Shown piece after piece: positions 43,426 to 53,274 of a stretch of 63,633 nt of DNA (positions are counted from its first letter, which is position 1; each line of letters starts with the position of its first letter). The stretch is from CAYILR01 sp964364175. GTDB taxonomy: Bacteria > Bdellovibrionota > UBA1018. Under the pieces are notes generated by a model. That model saw only the letters and a list, made by a program, of their open reading frames with translations. It made no database searches and was not told where the DNA came from. The stretch spans positions 1 to 63,633 of the forward strand of contig CAYILR010000022.1 of the NCBI GenBank assembly GCA_964364175.1. Direction: 5' to 3'. The position numbers and the translations under genes were made by a program.

Positions 43426-44432
43426 CTGATTCCTGTCTCCACGGGTAAATCCAAAATACGGTTCAAATTCTCAATCGCTTGCGTTGCCGCACCCTTCATC
43501 AAATTGTCGATCACTGAAAATACAAAAACTTTGCCACCCTGAACGCCATAAACCAAATTTGTCATCGCGGTTCCCGAAATTCGCTGGAGCGACAGAAGCG
43601 CGGTGGCTTGAGACGATTCGAGCGAGGTCATTCGAACCAACGGATAGTTGCGGTAGGCTTCCTGAAACATAGCACCCAGTTTTTCGGTCGCCTGAACATC
43701 GTTCAGGCCCTGGAGTGCTACTCCTGGCTTGGCATAAATCCCTGCACTGATCCCGCGGCGAACCGGCAAGAGGTGCGTCACCATCTGAGGATCAATTGCA
43801 ACACCCGCAAAATCCAGAATCGCCTTTTGAATCTCAGGGAGGTGCTGGTGTTTGCCCACGCGATAGGGTGTGCAGTTGTCAGCGGACTCGGAGAGCAAGA
43901 GATTCTCAGCGGGTTTGCGGCCCCCACCGGTTGTTCCTGATTTTGCATCGATGACGATGCTGTCCGCTTGCAAAGCACCTGCCTTCAAAAGAGGAATCAA
44001 CGCCATTTCGACGGCAGTGGCATAACAACCAGGATTCGCGATCAAAATCGGCTGATCATCCTGACGAACCAAAGGTCCCGCCCAAGGCACCAAACCATAA
44101 GGATGAGTCGCGCGAAAAGCACCGCTCAAATCGATCACAGAAATTCCAGCCGCCAAAAACTCTTTCGCGATTTGCGCAGAGGCTTCGTTGGGGATCGCCA
44201 AAAAAACTAAGTCAAACTCAGAAACATGCTTTTTCCACTCAGAAATCGGCGGGGTTTGAATTTGCGAAGCGCGAGAATCCAAAATCTCGTCCGAGGGATT
44301 CCAAGCCGAGTCATTCAAAAAACAAAATTTCAACTGCGCAGCGGGGTGATTGAGCAAAAGTCGCACGAGTTCCTGGCCTGAATAGCCTCGGGCTCCGACG
44401 ATTGCTGTTTTTCGAAATGAATAATTATTCAT
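43422..44432 (-). CDS. argC: N-acetyl-gamma-glutamyl-phosphate reductase
   Basis: The 336-residue enzyme reduces acetylglutamyl phosphate with NADPH. It has the nucleotide loop AIVGARGYSGQELVRLL near residue 10, the catalytic cysteine in ANPGCYATA near residue 150 and KSGTTGGGRKP near residue 165. It is the first gene of argCJBFR. Its ATG lies within the ARG-box palindrome, so ArgR should block both promoter and start. Confidence 0.95.
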   Translation of the reverse strand: MNNYSFRKTAIVGARGYSGQELVRLLLNHPAAQLKFCFLNDSAWNPSDEILDSRASQIQTPPISEWKKHVSEFDLVFLAIPNEASAQIAKEFLAAGISVIDLSGAFRATHPYGLVPWAGPLVRQDDQPILIANPGCYATAVEMALIPLLKAGALQADSIVIDAKSGTTGGGRKPAENLLLSESADNCTPYRVGKHQHLPEIQKAILDFAGVAIDPQMVTHLLPVRRGISAGIYAKPGVALQGLNDVQATEKLGAMFQEAYRNYPLVRMTSLESSQATALLSLQRISGTAMTNLVYGVQGGKVFVFSVIDNLMKGAATQAIENLNRILDLPVETGIR

Positions 44433-44451
44433 TTGTATGCATAATCATACA
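44415..44451. promoter_or_regulatory. Two adjacent ARG boxes between argC and argG
   Basis: Box 1, AAATGAATAATTATTCATTT (44415-44434), is a perfect 20-bp palindrome and fits the TGAAT-N4-ATTCA consensus for ArgR exactly. Box 2, TGTATG-CATAAT-CATACA (44434-44451), is a second palindrome directly beside it. Paired boxes are the normal ArgR hexamer target. Their place over the argC start and upstream of argG suggests control of both operons. Confidence 0.85.
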
Positions 44452-44514
44452 GATGGCGTACTTTCGTCAATCTTTTTCTTGCGCTGAAATTCAAAAAAAT
44501 GTACGAGATTCTCC

Positions 44515-45735
44515 ATGGAAAAATTGAACAAAATTGTTCTAGCGTACTCAGGCGGATTGGACACCTCGATCATCATTCCTTGGCTCAAGGAAAACTACGA
44601 CTGTGAAGTCATCGCCGTTTGCGCAGACGTTGGCCAAGATGAGGATTTGGATTTTGTCCGCGAAAAAGCCCTGAAAACTGGCGCTTCCAAAGCATTCGTT
44701 GAGGATCTCAAAAAACCTTTCGTCGAAGAATACCTCTGGCCGATGCTGAAATCCGGCGCCGTCTACGAAGGCAAATACTTGCTCGGCACTTCGATTGCTC
44801 GCCCATTGATTGCACAAGCTCTGGTCAACGTAGCCCTTCGCGAAGGCGCAGACGCCATCGCTCACGGCGCAACCGGAAAGGGAAACGACCAAGTCCGCTT
44901 TGAACTCACAGCCAAAGCATTGGCTCCTCACCTGAAAATCGTCGCTCCCTGGAGAGAGTGGGACATCCGATCTCGCGAAGACGCCATCGACTACGCTCAA
45001 AAACGAAACATTCATGTGCCTGTGACCAAAGCTCGTCCCTACAGCATGGATCGCAACCTCTGGCACCTGAGTCACGAAGGCGGCGAGTTGGAAAATCCAG
45101 CCAAAGAATCTCCCGATGATGTTTTGATGGTCAGCCAAGATCCTCAAAAAGCCTCGGACAAGCCCGAGTATGTGGAAATTGGATTTGAAAAAGGAATTCC
45201 GATCAGCCTGGATGGCAAAAAACTGGACGGAGTCAGCTTGATTCGCAAGTTGAACGAAATCGGTTCCAAACACGGGATCGGCATCGTGGATCTCGTGGAA
45301 AACCGCCTCGTCGGCATGAAATCCCGTGGCGTGTACGAGACACCGGGCGGAACTATTTTGTATTTCGCTCAGCAAGAGTTGGAGCGCCTGACCTTGGACC
45401 GCGCAACCTCGCACTACAAACAAACCCTGTCGCTGAAATACGCAGAAATTGTGTATGACGGCCAATGGTTCTCTCCACTGCGAGAGGCTTTGGACGCTTT
45501 CTTCAACGAAACCCAGCAAACCGTGACCGGCTCCGTCCGCATCAAGCTCTATAAGGGGAATGTAAAAATTGCTGGTATGCAATCACCCTATTCGTTGTAC
45601 CAGGAAGCTTTGGCTACCTTTGGTCGCGACGAGGTCTACAAACAGTCTGACGCGGAAGGATTCATCAATCTCTTTGGACTTCCGCTGAAAGTCCGAGCTC
45701 TGATGATGCAAAACGCTAAGAAAAAACACCTATGA
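44515..45735 (+). CDS. argG: Argininosuccinate synthase
   Basis: The 406-residue enzyme joins citrulline and aspartate. It shows the ATP loop VLAYSGGLDTSIIIPWL near residue 8, the YLLGTSIARPLIA region near residue 88, and GATGKGNDQVRFEL near residue 117. It diverges from argC and overlaps argH by 4 nt. The segment between its ATG and the ARG boxes has a plausible -10 very close to the start, so a short leader is likely. Confidence 0.96.
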   Translation: MEKLNKIVLAYSGGLDTSIIIPWLKENYDCEVIAVCADVGQDEDLDFVREKALKTGASKAFVEDLKKPFVEEYLWPMLKSGAVYEGKYLLGTSIARPLIAQALVNVALREGADAIAHGATGKGNDQVRFELTAKALAPHLKIVAPWREWDIRSREDAIDYAQKRNIHVPVTKARPYSMDRNLWHLSHEGGELENPAKESPDDVLMVSQDPQKASDKPEYVEIGFEKGIPISLDGKKLDGVSLIRKLNEIGSKHGIGIVDLVENRLVGMKSRGVYETPGGTILYFAQQELERLTLDRATSHYKQTLSLKYAEIVYDGQWFSPLREALDAFFNETQQTVTGSVRIKLYKGNVKIAGMQSPYSLYQEALATFGRDEVYKQSDAEGFINLFGLPLKVRALMMQNAKKKHL

Positions 45736-47108
45736 AAAAACTCTGGGGCGGTCGATTCGAAAAAACTACTGCACCCGAGGTCGAAGCGTTCACTTGTTCG
45801 CTCGACGTAGACCGTAGACTTTACGCCGAGGACATCCAAGGCAGCAAAGCTCACGCCAAGATGTTGGCCAAGCAAAAGCTGATATCTGATGCCGAGCTCC
45901 AGCAAATTTTGACTGGGCTTGAGTCCATCCAAGGCGAAATCGAATCGGGTGAATTCCACTGGGATCCCGCGCTCGAAGACGTTCACATGAATATTGAAAA
46001 ACGCCTCACAGATCGGATCGGCGCAGCAGGTGGCAAACTTCACACCGCTCGCAGTCGCAACGACCAGGTTGCGCTGGACATGCGCCTCTATGTCCGAAAA
46101 CGATGCACTGAGATTTCAGCTCAGATTCGCAGTTTGCAGGAAGTGATCCTGGAAAAAGCAGAGCTTCACGTCGAAACCATCTTGCCCGGCTACACGCATC
46201 TGCAGCGAGCGCAGCCCGTAGTCTTGGGACATCATCTGATGGCTTACTTTTGGATGCTACAAAGAGACTGGGAGCGTCTACAAGGCGTTTATGCTCGCAC
46301 CAACTGGATGCCCCTAGGATCGGGCGCTCTCGCTGGCACGACACTTCCGATCGACCGCGAATTTGTCGCAAAAGAGTTGGGATTCGAACAAATTTGCCCC
46401 AACAGCCTCGATGCCGTCAGCGACCGAGACTATCAGATTGAATTTGCCGCATTTGCCGCCATTGCAATGATGCATTTGAGCCGCTGGTGCGAAGAACTCG
46501 TCCTCTGGTCATCGCAAGAATTCTCGTTCATCGAAATGGACGATACATTCTCGACCGGGTCCAGCCTGATGCCGCAAAAAAAGAATCCAGACGTGGCCGA
46601 GATTATCCGAGGCAAATCCGCCCGCTCTTACGGCAACCTCATGGCTTTGCTCTCTCTGCTCAAATCACTTCCACTTTCGTACAATCGCGATCTGCAAGAA
46701 GACAAAGAGATGCTCTTCGATTCAATCGACACCATCGAAGCCTGCCTCCGAGTTTTCACACCCATGCTGGCCTCACTCAAAATCAAAACTGAAACCATGC
46801 GACAAGCCACAGCACTCGGTTATATGAACGCCACTGATCTCGCAGATTATTTGGTTCAAAAAGGAATTCCATTCCGAGATGCACACGAAATCAGCGGACG
46901 CGCCGTAAGATTAGCCATCACAAAAAAATGCCCACTGGAAGCACTGTCACTTTCAGAATTTCAATCGCTGAACGGACAAATCGACAAAGCCGTGTACGAC
47001 CATCTGAAACTCGAACACGGCATTCAAAACCGAAATTCCACCGGCGGAACCGCTCCCGAGCAAGTGCGCAAACAAATCGCTCAAGCCCGTAAAATCCGAG
47101 CCGATTGA
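45732..47108 (+). CDS. argH: Argininosuccinate lyase
   Basis: The 458-residue lyase releases arginine and fumarate, completing the pathway. It begins KKLWGGRFEK, and has TARSRNDQVALD near residue 100, GYTHLQRAQPV near residue 153, and the family signature GSSLMPQKKNPD near residue 276 containing the catalytic Ser. The ATG overlaps argG's stop (ATGA). Its stop is 7 bp from the end of the opposing S41 protease gene. Confidence 0.96.
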   Translation: MKKLWGGRFEKTTAPEVEAFTCSLDVDRRLYAEDIQGSKAHAKMLAKQKLISDAELQQILTGLESIQGEIESGEFHWDPALEDVHMNIEKRLTDRIGAAGGKLHTARSRNDQVALDMRLYVRKRCTEISAQIRSLQEVILEKAELHVETILPGYTHLQRAQPVVLGHHLMAYFWMLQRDWERLQGVYARTNWMPLGSGALAGTTLPIDREFVAKELGFEQICPNSLDAVSDRDYQIEFAAFAAIAMMHLSRWCEELVLWSSQEFSFIEMDDTFSTGSSLMPQKKNPDVAEIIRGKSARSYGNLMALLSLLKSLPLSYNRDLQEDKEMLFDSIDTIEACLRVFTPMLASLKIKTETMRQATALGYMNATDLADYLVQKGIPFRDAHEISGRAVRLAITKKCPLEALSLSEFQSLNGQIDKAVYDHLKLEHGIQNRNSTGGTAPEQVRKQIAQARKIRAD

Positions 47109-47115
47109 TTTGCCC

Positions 47116-48885
47116 TTATGGAATAGCTTGCGCTGATTTTGCCTTCTCAACCATGCACTCAAACGCTCTCATCGAAGTGTCGAATTCCAATGAATCCGCA
47201 TAAACTCTCGGCTTTTCTGTCTGCTTCGCTAAAATGCAGTTTTTCAACTCACCTAAATCTTTGTAGGGCGAAAGGTACGGGTCCTGCGGGATCACAGAAT
47301 GACGTGGGTTGAGACTCAAATCCTCTTCGCGAAGCTCCGTTGCCTTTGGATCAATGGCCACCTCAATATCCGGTGTCACACCATAAATCTGTGGGGTTCT
47401 TCCGGAAGGAAGATAATAGAGTTCTTGAGTTAACGCCAAAAGCAGGTGATCTGAATCCGTCAAAACACCGGCTTGATCCAGTATCGAGTTGATATCTGAG
47501 GCGGTCCCCACCCAATTGTTCAAAGTTCTCTGAGCCTGAACGCTGCCTTTTCCAAAAGTTCTGCGTCCCACAATATAGGCCCCTTGGTAATCCTGAATCA
47601 CACCTGCAACAATCTCGGACGCACTGGCAGAGCCCGAGTCCACTAAAACCGTGGTAGGAAAAACTTCCAAAATCCCCTTGCGAATAGTGCGACCAGGAAC
47701 CCGGGTGTTCAGGGATTTTTCGTAATTATTTCCATCTACACCGCGGATGGTGAGAAATTTTTTGTCACTTCCCAGTAATAAACCCAGAATACAGGCAGCC
47801 TCGTCGAGCCTTCCGCCACCATTGTCTCGCAAATCCAAAACAAATGCGTTGGCCTTTGCTTGAAGCGCCTTCATCAGCGACTCGGCTACTTGAGGGCATA
47901 CGGCGAGGCGATTCTCCATGTTCATGAAACTGCGAATCTTCACCTGAGCAACTCGCAAATCCCCTGATTCAATGAGTTGATATTCCACATTCGAGATTTT
48001 GATGATGGCGCGAGTGATCTCCAGACGTAAAGTGTCGGCACCTCGCATTACGCTAATCACAACGTGAGTTCCTTCTTCACCTCGGATCATCGAAATTACT
48101 TTCTGAAGCGACATATCCGGAGCAATCACAACAGAATCAATCTGAGTCATGACATCCCCTGGCTTGACTCCAGCTTTTTCGGCTGGGCCACCCAGAATGA
48201 CGCTTTCCACCCTAAATCCCGAAGAGAATTTGCCCAGAGTGACTCCAATCCCCACCAACGATTTGTCACCACTGAGGCCGCTCAAAAACTCTTTGGGACG
48301 ATAGTCGCTATGCGGGTCAAATCGCATGTGCATGTATTCATTGAGCGCCGACCCTGCCAGTGCTGCCTCGCTATCGATCCGAGCTGTGGATAAAAGCCCT
48401 TTCACACTCTGAAAAATCTCTCCGAAGGCAATTCTCTTGTCCTTCGTGAACCAAAATCCTTTTTTTCGCGTGTTCTGAAACTCAACGGACCAAGCCGCAT
48501 AGCGAATGCGGCCTTCTTCGTTATTTTTTCTGAGGACCTCGATCGGCTGGCCTTGAATTCGACATCCTTCACCGATTTCCTCGAGCAATTTGATTTGCCC
48601 AAATTCAGCCAAAATTTGAGTCTGACACGACTCCACCCCAGAGAAGCCTGAGGGAGCTAAAATCACTTGATTTTTTGCGACGGCAGCTGCAAGAGCCTCG
48701 ACGGCCGCGACGCATCCCAGAAAATGCCGCTCGTCCTGATAACAATGGTCAGGAGTCAAGATATCCCGAACGACATTCATGTTCATTCGGATATTTGCCC
48801 AATAGTCCGGCTGCTTATCCTCAGCAAAACCTACTGCAGAAACTAAAAAAACCAGACCCAGCCACACACTACTAGAGAATTTCAT
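47116..48885 (-). CDS. S41-family C-terminal processing protease with PDZ domain
   Basis: The 589-residue protein has a signal peptide (about residues 1-21), a helical N-terminal region, a PDZ domain near residues 195-290 (VILGGPAEKAGVKPGDVMTQID) and the peptidase core. The nucleophile is in VDSGSASASEIVAG and the general-base Lys in RTFGKGSVQ. CtpA-like proteases act in the periplasm on cell wall enzymes and other exported proteins. The about 170 residues before the PDZ domain are longer than in the shortest family members. The message is probably leaderless. Confidence 0.9.
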   Translation of the reverse strand: MKFSSSVWLGLVFLVSAVGFAEDKQPDYWANIRMNMNVVRDILTPDHCYQDERHFLGCVAAVEALAAAVAKNQVILAPSGFSGVESCQTQILAEFGQIKLLEEIGEGCRIQGQPIEVLRKNNEEGRIRYAAWSVEFQNTRKKGFWFTKDKRIAFGEIFQSVKGLLSTARIDSEAALAGSALNEYMHMRFDPHSDYRPKEFLSGLSGDKSLVGIGVTLGKFSSGFRVESVILGGPAEKAGVKPGDVMTQIDSVVIAPDMSLQKVISMIRGEEGTHVVISVMRGADTLRLEITRAIIKISNVEYQLIESGDLRVAQVKIRSFMNMENRLAVCPQVAESLMKALQAKANAFVLDLRDNGGGRLDEAACILGLLLGSDKKFLTIRGVDGNNYEKSLNTRVPGRTIRKGILEVFPTTVLVDSGSASASEIVAGVIQDYQGAYIVGRRTFGKGSVQAQRTLNNWVGTASDINSILDQAGVLTDSDHLLLALTQELYYLPSGRTPQIYGVTPDIEVAIDPKATELREEDLSLNPRHSVIPQDPYLSPYKDLGELKNCILAKQTEKPRVYADSLEFDTSMRAFECMVEKAKSAQAIP

Positions 48886-48891
48886 GTCGAC

Positions 48892-48920
48892 TTAATACAC
48901 TTTTTAAGTTTATTATTCAA
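48892..48920 (-). promoter_or_regulatory. Promoter of the S41 protease gene, leaderless
   Basis: On the minus strand TTGAAT (48915-48920) and TATTAA (48892-48897) are 17 bp apart, and the ATG at 48885 is only 6 nt past the -10 box. Transcription would start on the initiation codon. No ribosome site exists. The AGTGTATTAA...GTCGA sequence repeats that of the promoter at 34909-34938. Confidence 0.7.
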
Positions 48921-48940
48921 TGAATTTAAATAAAGACAAA

Positions 48941-51900
48941 CTAATCCTGCGAATTCCGCTCTAAACCAGAAAAAAGACTATAAGCCGCAGGCACAGCGAA
49001 CAAAGTCAGAAGCGTTGAAACAATCACGCCTCCAATCACTGCGATGGCCATGGGAACCCGGGTTTCTCCTCCTGGCCCCAGAGAAATCGCGGCCGGAATA
49101 GCCCCCACCACGGTTGCGATTGAAGTCATCAGAATCGGCCTCAGTCGAATCGGACAGGCCTCTAATAACGCTTCTCGAACTCCCAAGCCCTGCTCCCGCA
49201 TATGGTTGGTGAATTCCACCAACAAGATCGAATTTTTCTTTACGATCCCCATCAGGAGGACGATTCCGATCATACTGTAGAGATTGATCGATTGATGAGT
49301 CACCCAGAGTCCAAAAAGAGCTCCGGAAACACTGAAGGGCAAAGCCAGCAAAACAATCAGCGGATGAATCCAGCTGTTAAACTGAGACGCTAGAATCATA
49401 TAGGCGACCAACATTCCCAGCCCCAGCGCGAATATCAGCCCGTCGAATGTTTCCTTCATGGATTTGGAACTTCCGGTTGAAGTCCAATGGTATCCATCAG
49501 GTAGCATCTTTGCTGAAACGCTTCGTGTCTCTTCGATTGCTTTTTCCTGAGACACATTCGCAGCTAGGTTTCCGAAAATCGTAATGGCGCGCTGACGGTC
49601 GATTCGATTGATGGCAAGAGGGCTTTTCACCGAGTGGATCTTCACCAAAGCCTTGAGAGGAATCAATTCACCTCGATTATTTCTCACCGAAAGTTTCTCA
49701 ATGTCTCGGGCTTGATTTCTATCCTGAGGTCGAAGCTTGACTAGGATATCGTCTCGCCTGCCGCCCTCGTTGTAACTCCCTGCTCGAACCCCCGCATACA
49801 TCGAACGCAAAGTCTGAGCGATCTCGTTAAAGGAGACTCCACGCAATCGAGCTTGCTCTCGATCTGGCATGACTTGAATTTCTGGCATCCCCCCCTGGTA
49901 ATCCGAATCCAGGTCTGTGATCAAGGGTGACTTCTTCAGCTCATCCATGATTTTTTGCGAATATTCGACCAGTCGATCCCAATCAGGTCCCTGTAAAGTA
50001 AACTCGACTGGGTATCCTTTTTTGGATCCTCCACCCGAAAATGGGTCCTGAACACTCACCTTTGCGCCTTTGATTTTTTTTAAATCGGCACGATAGACAT
50101 CCGCCAACTCTTGCTGAGTATAGTTTTTTCCCGTGGTGGGATTGATGGGGCGATCTTTTTTGGATTTGAGACTGATGTAGCTCGAAGCGGCGTTTACCGC
50201 TCCTCCTCCCATCCCCCCCACCGATCCAAAGTACTGGTCAACCTCTGATCTTCCGGAGAAATAAGCTTCTGCCTCCTTGAACTTAGAATCCGTAAACTCC
50301 AGCGAAGAGCCCACAGGAGCTTGAACTCGAAGCATCAATCGTCCCGAATCCTGCGCCGGGCTGTATTCCTTTTTCATCCGCTTGACGATGGGCCAGCTTC
50401 CCAAAAAAATCGCAAGACAAACTCCCAGAGTCAGCCAACGATAATTCAAAGATTTTTCAATCATGAGGCGGTATAGCTTCGCACTCAGGACAAAAAGAGC
50501 ATCAATGGATCGACCGATTCGAGTGGTTCGATTGCCCACAGTTAAAAACTGCGCACATCGCATCGGCGTCAAAGTCAGCGCTTCTAGAAGAGAAATCGCA
50601 ACCGCTACTGCCAAAGTCACTCCGAATTGATAAAGAAATTTTCCGATCATACCTTTCATAAAAGCAATCGGAAGAAAAATAGCGATGATCGAAGCCGTTG
50701 CAGCCAAAGCTGCGAAAGTAATTTCACGAGAACCCACCAGTGCGGCCTCACGTCGGCCTAATCCCTTTTCCTGATAACGAGAAATGTTTTCCAACACCAT
50801 GATTGCATCATCGACAACAATCCCAATCGCGAGAGAAAGCCCCAATAATGTAAATGTATTGAGAGTAAAACCCAGTGCATACAAAACAATAAAACTGCCC
50901 ACCACCGAAACTGGGATGGCCATGATCACATTCAGAGTCGCGCTCCACGAACCCAAAAACAGCCAGCATACAAGCGCAGTCAGAATGGCTGAAAGAATCA
51001 AAGTGAAATTTAATTCATGCACAGCCTCCTCAATAAATTGGGTCATATCAAATCGCACACCGATCGAAACATCTTGAGGCAATTGCTTTTGAATATTCGC
51101 TAATTTGCCACGAACGGCCTTGGCCACTTCAACTGCATTGGATCCTCGCTGCTTGCGGATCCCCAAACCTACGGCTGGTTTCCCATTCGAGCGAGTAATC
51201 CGTCTCACATCCTCAAGCCCCGGCTCGATCTCTGCCACCTGCCCCAAAAAAATGGGCGCAAAGTTGGGAGAGCCGCCTCTCTTTAAAATCGGAATCTTCG
51301 CGAACTCCTGAGTGCTCTTAGCTTCTCCCATGGCTCGAACATTCGATTCAGTTTTTGCGGTTTCAATTCGTCCTGCGGGCAATTCGATGTGCTCGCTCTG
51401 AATACTGCTGATCAAATCCGAAACACTCAACTCATAACTCTTGAGACGATCCGCAGAGACCCAGACCCGCAGGCTGGGGCTTTGATAGCCCCCGACAAAA
51501 ACTTCACCCACTCCAGGGATTGTGGAAAACTGATCCTTCACTTGATTGCGAACCAACAGCATCAAATCCCGCACTGACATTCGATCCGAGCTCACCGCCA
51601 ACCACATAATGGGCTGATCTTCTGGATTGCTTTTGGTGACAGTGGGCGGCTCCATGTCCTTGGGCAATTTGCCTTGGCTCCGAGCAATCGCGTTTTGAGC
51701 CTCCTGAACAGCAACATCAATATTTTTATTTAAATCGAATTCAATCGTGATGTTCGCATTTCCCGAACGAGCCGAAGATGTAACCGAGTTCACTCCCTGA
51801 ATGGAGACGACTGCATCCTCGATGGGATCGATGACATCCATTTCCATCAGCTCAGGAGATGCTCCCTCCAACGATGCAGAAATATTCACGACCGGATAAT

Positions 51901-52021
51901 CGACATCAGGTTGCAAGCTAACGCCCATGCGCTTAAATCCGATCCATCCAAAAACCAACAAAGCAAACATCAGCATCCAAGCAAACACGGGACGTTTGAT
52001 TGAAATCTCTGACAAGCTCAT
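48941..52021 (-). CDS. RND-family efflux transporter
   Basis: The start chosen is the ATG at 52019-52021, which overlaps the tolC-like stop by 4 nt and gives MSLSEISIKRPVFAWML, the normal RND beginning; the frame extends upstream without need. The 1026-residue pump has twelve membrane helices in two repeats, the proton-relay Asp pair in IGIVVDDAIMVLEN, the Lys in LLMGIVKKNSILLVEF, and large periplasmic loops. AcrB-like pumps need an adaptor and TolC; here the outer-membrane gene precedes it, but no adaptor gene is seen. Substrate is unknown. Confidence 0.92.
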   Translation of the reverse strand: MSLSEISIKRPVFAWMLMFALLVFGWIGFKRMGVSLQPDVDYPVVNISASLEGASPELMEMDVIDPIEDAVVSIQGVNSVTSSARSGNANITIEFDLNKNIDVAVQEAQNAIARSQGKLPKDMEPPTVTKSNPEDQPIMWLAVSSDRMSVRDLMLLVRNQVKDQFSTIPGVGEVFVGGYQSPSLRVWVSADRLKSYELSVSDLISSIQSEHIELPAGRIETAKTESNVRAMGEAKSTQEFAKIPILKRGGSPNFAPIFLGQVAEIEPGLEDVRRITRSNGKPAVGLGIRKQRGSNAVEVAKAVRGKLANIQKQLPQDVSIGVRFDMTQFIEEAVHELNFTLILSAILTALVCWLFLGSWSATLNVIMAIPVSVVGSFIVLYALGFTLNTFTLLGLSLAIGIVVDDAIMVLENISRYQEKGLGRREAALVGSREITFAALAATASIIAIFLPIAFMKGMIGKFLYQFGVTLAVAVAISLLEALTLTPMRCAQFLTVGNRTTRIGRSIDALFVLSAKLYRLMIEKSLNYRWLTLGVCLAIFLGSWPIVKRMKKEYSPAQDSGRLMLRVQAPVGSSLEFTDSKFKEAEAYFSGRSEVDQYFGSVGGMGGGAVNAASSYISLKSKKDRPINPTTGKNYTQQELADVYRADLKKIKGAKVSVQDPFSGGGSKKGYPVEFTLQGPDWDRLVEYSQKIMDELKKSPLITDLDSDYQGGMPEIQVMPDREQARLRGVSFNEIAQTLRSMYAGVRAGSYNEGGRRDDILVKLRPQDRNQARDIEKLSVRNNRGELIPLKALVKIHSVKSPLAINRIDRQRAITIFGNLAANVSQEKAIEETRSVSAKMLPDGYHWTSTGSSKSMKETFDGLIFALGLGMLVAYMILASQFNSWIHPLIVLLALPFSVSGALFGLWVTHQSINLYSMIGIVLLMGIVKKNSILLVEFTNHMREQGLGVREALLEACPIRLRPILMTSIATVVGAIPAAISLGPGGETRVPMAIAVIGGVIVSTLLTLFAVPAAYSLFSGLERNSQD

Positions 52022-53274
52022 AGCGAAACCTTCCCTGCTGCTGCTTCGAGCATGGCACGATGATTCCAACTCTGGATTTGGGTGCGATCATAGGCACGAC
52101 GCGTTTCTTGCAAGGTATTCATGGCTGTAATCAACTCCAGATAGGTCACCAAACCCAATCGATAATCGTGGGTCTGCTCTTGGTAATTCCTCTCAGCAAG
52201 ATCTACGGCTTGTTTTAGATTTTTTTCCTGATCGACCGAAGCCTTCCACGCTTGGAATGCAGAACGAATATCTCGCTCGGCCTGCCGTCGTGTTTGCGCA
52301 AGCATCCACTCCTTCTCACGTTGGCGCTCGGCTGCTTCGCGGACTTTAGAACTCACGACTCCACCCTGAAACAACGGGATCGACAAACTCAAAGCCAAAT
52401 CCCATTTCACATTCTGCCAAAACGCGCTCTGCCGCTTGAGGTAATAATTTGCACCAAAGTCCAAACCCGGATAATGACCAGCCCTCGCGATACTTTGCGA
52501 TTCCTCTGCCGAAATCACCGCAAATTTTCCAGACAAAACATCCGGACGCTCTTCGAGCTGTCCCAAAAATTCCTCTACTCTAGAAACCGAATAAGGATTC
52601 GGACCCGAAAGTGAAATCTGAAAATCCGACGAAACTCCGGTCAACATCGCCAGCTGCGTACGCGCCCTCTCCAAATCACCCAAGGCTCCTGTTTTTTGTG
52701 CCATCAGCTGAGCTTCCTGAGTCTGCGTCGCAAGCAAGTCACCTTTACGAGAGCGCCCCACTTTCAATCTCTGTTGCAGCTCGGCTTGCCGCTGCTGAGT
52801 CAGTTTCAAAAGCTCTTCCAGATTCTTCAATTCTTTTTCGGCTGCCAAAACGCTGAAAAAAGCCTGAGCCACCTGTTGATAGAGCATCAATACTGCTTGT
52901 TTAGAAAGATACCCTTGCGCCTCACGATCTGCGTCTGCGGCGCGCAACGCCGCCCACTCCCCAAATCCGTGAAAAATAGGCTGAGTCATGTTGACACGGC
53001 TGTTCAGCAAACTCGCTTGGGATTTGAGATCCTGATATTGATAGCTACTCAAAACCTGAACCGTCGGCAAAAGCATCCCGCGATTCTGAACCCACTTTTC
53101 TTGAACCTGCGCTTCGCGTGTTTGTTGAATCTGCAAGGCTTCGGATTGTTTTTGAGCGGATTGAAAAACGTCCTGCAAAGTCAAAGGCGCAGAACTCGCT
53201 GACGCCCATTGACTCAGAAATAAGAAACCCAGGACAGAAAATGAAAAATGCGCTTTAGTCTTCCGTAACGTCAT
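52018..53274 (-). CDS. TolC-like outer-membrane efflux protein
   Basis: The preferred ATG (53272-53274) gives 418 residues with a clear signal peptide (AHFSFSVLGFLFLSQWASA); another ATG at 53286 overlaps the upstream gene further. Two long helical repeats are visible, each with the OEP pattern: LTLQDVFQSAQKQSEAL at the start, LLPTVQVLSSYQYQD, and in the second half GHYPGLDFGANYYLKRQ and the SIPLFQGG turn. It is cotranscribed with the RND pump gene. Trimeric outer-membrane exit duct is the expected role. Confidence 0.88.
   Translation of the reverse strand: MTLRKTKAHFSFSVLGFLFLSQWASASSAPLTLQDVFQSAQKQSEALQIQQTREAQVQEKWVQNRGMLLPTVQVLSSYQYQDLKSQASLLNSRVNMTQPIFHGFGEWAALRAADADREAQGYLSKQAVLMLYQQVAQAFFSVLAAEKELKNLEELLKLTQQRQAELQQRLKVGRSRKGDLLATQTQEAQLMAQKTGALGDLERARTQLAMLTGVSSDFQISLSGPNPYSVSRVEEFLGQLEERPDVLSGKFAVISAEESQSIARAGHYPGLDFGANYYLKRQSAFWQNVKWDLALSLSIPLFQGGVVSSKVREAAERQREKEWMLAQTRRQAERDIRSAFQAWKASVDQEKNLKQAVDLAERNYQEQTHDYRLGLVTYLELITAMNTLQETRRAYDRTQIQSWNHRAMLEAAAGKVSL

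Noticed and set aside
44548..45582. Long open frame of 344 codons antisense to argG
   Set aside because: It mirrors a strongly conserved gene, has atypical composition and matches no family; it is a shadow of argG codon usage.
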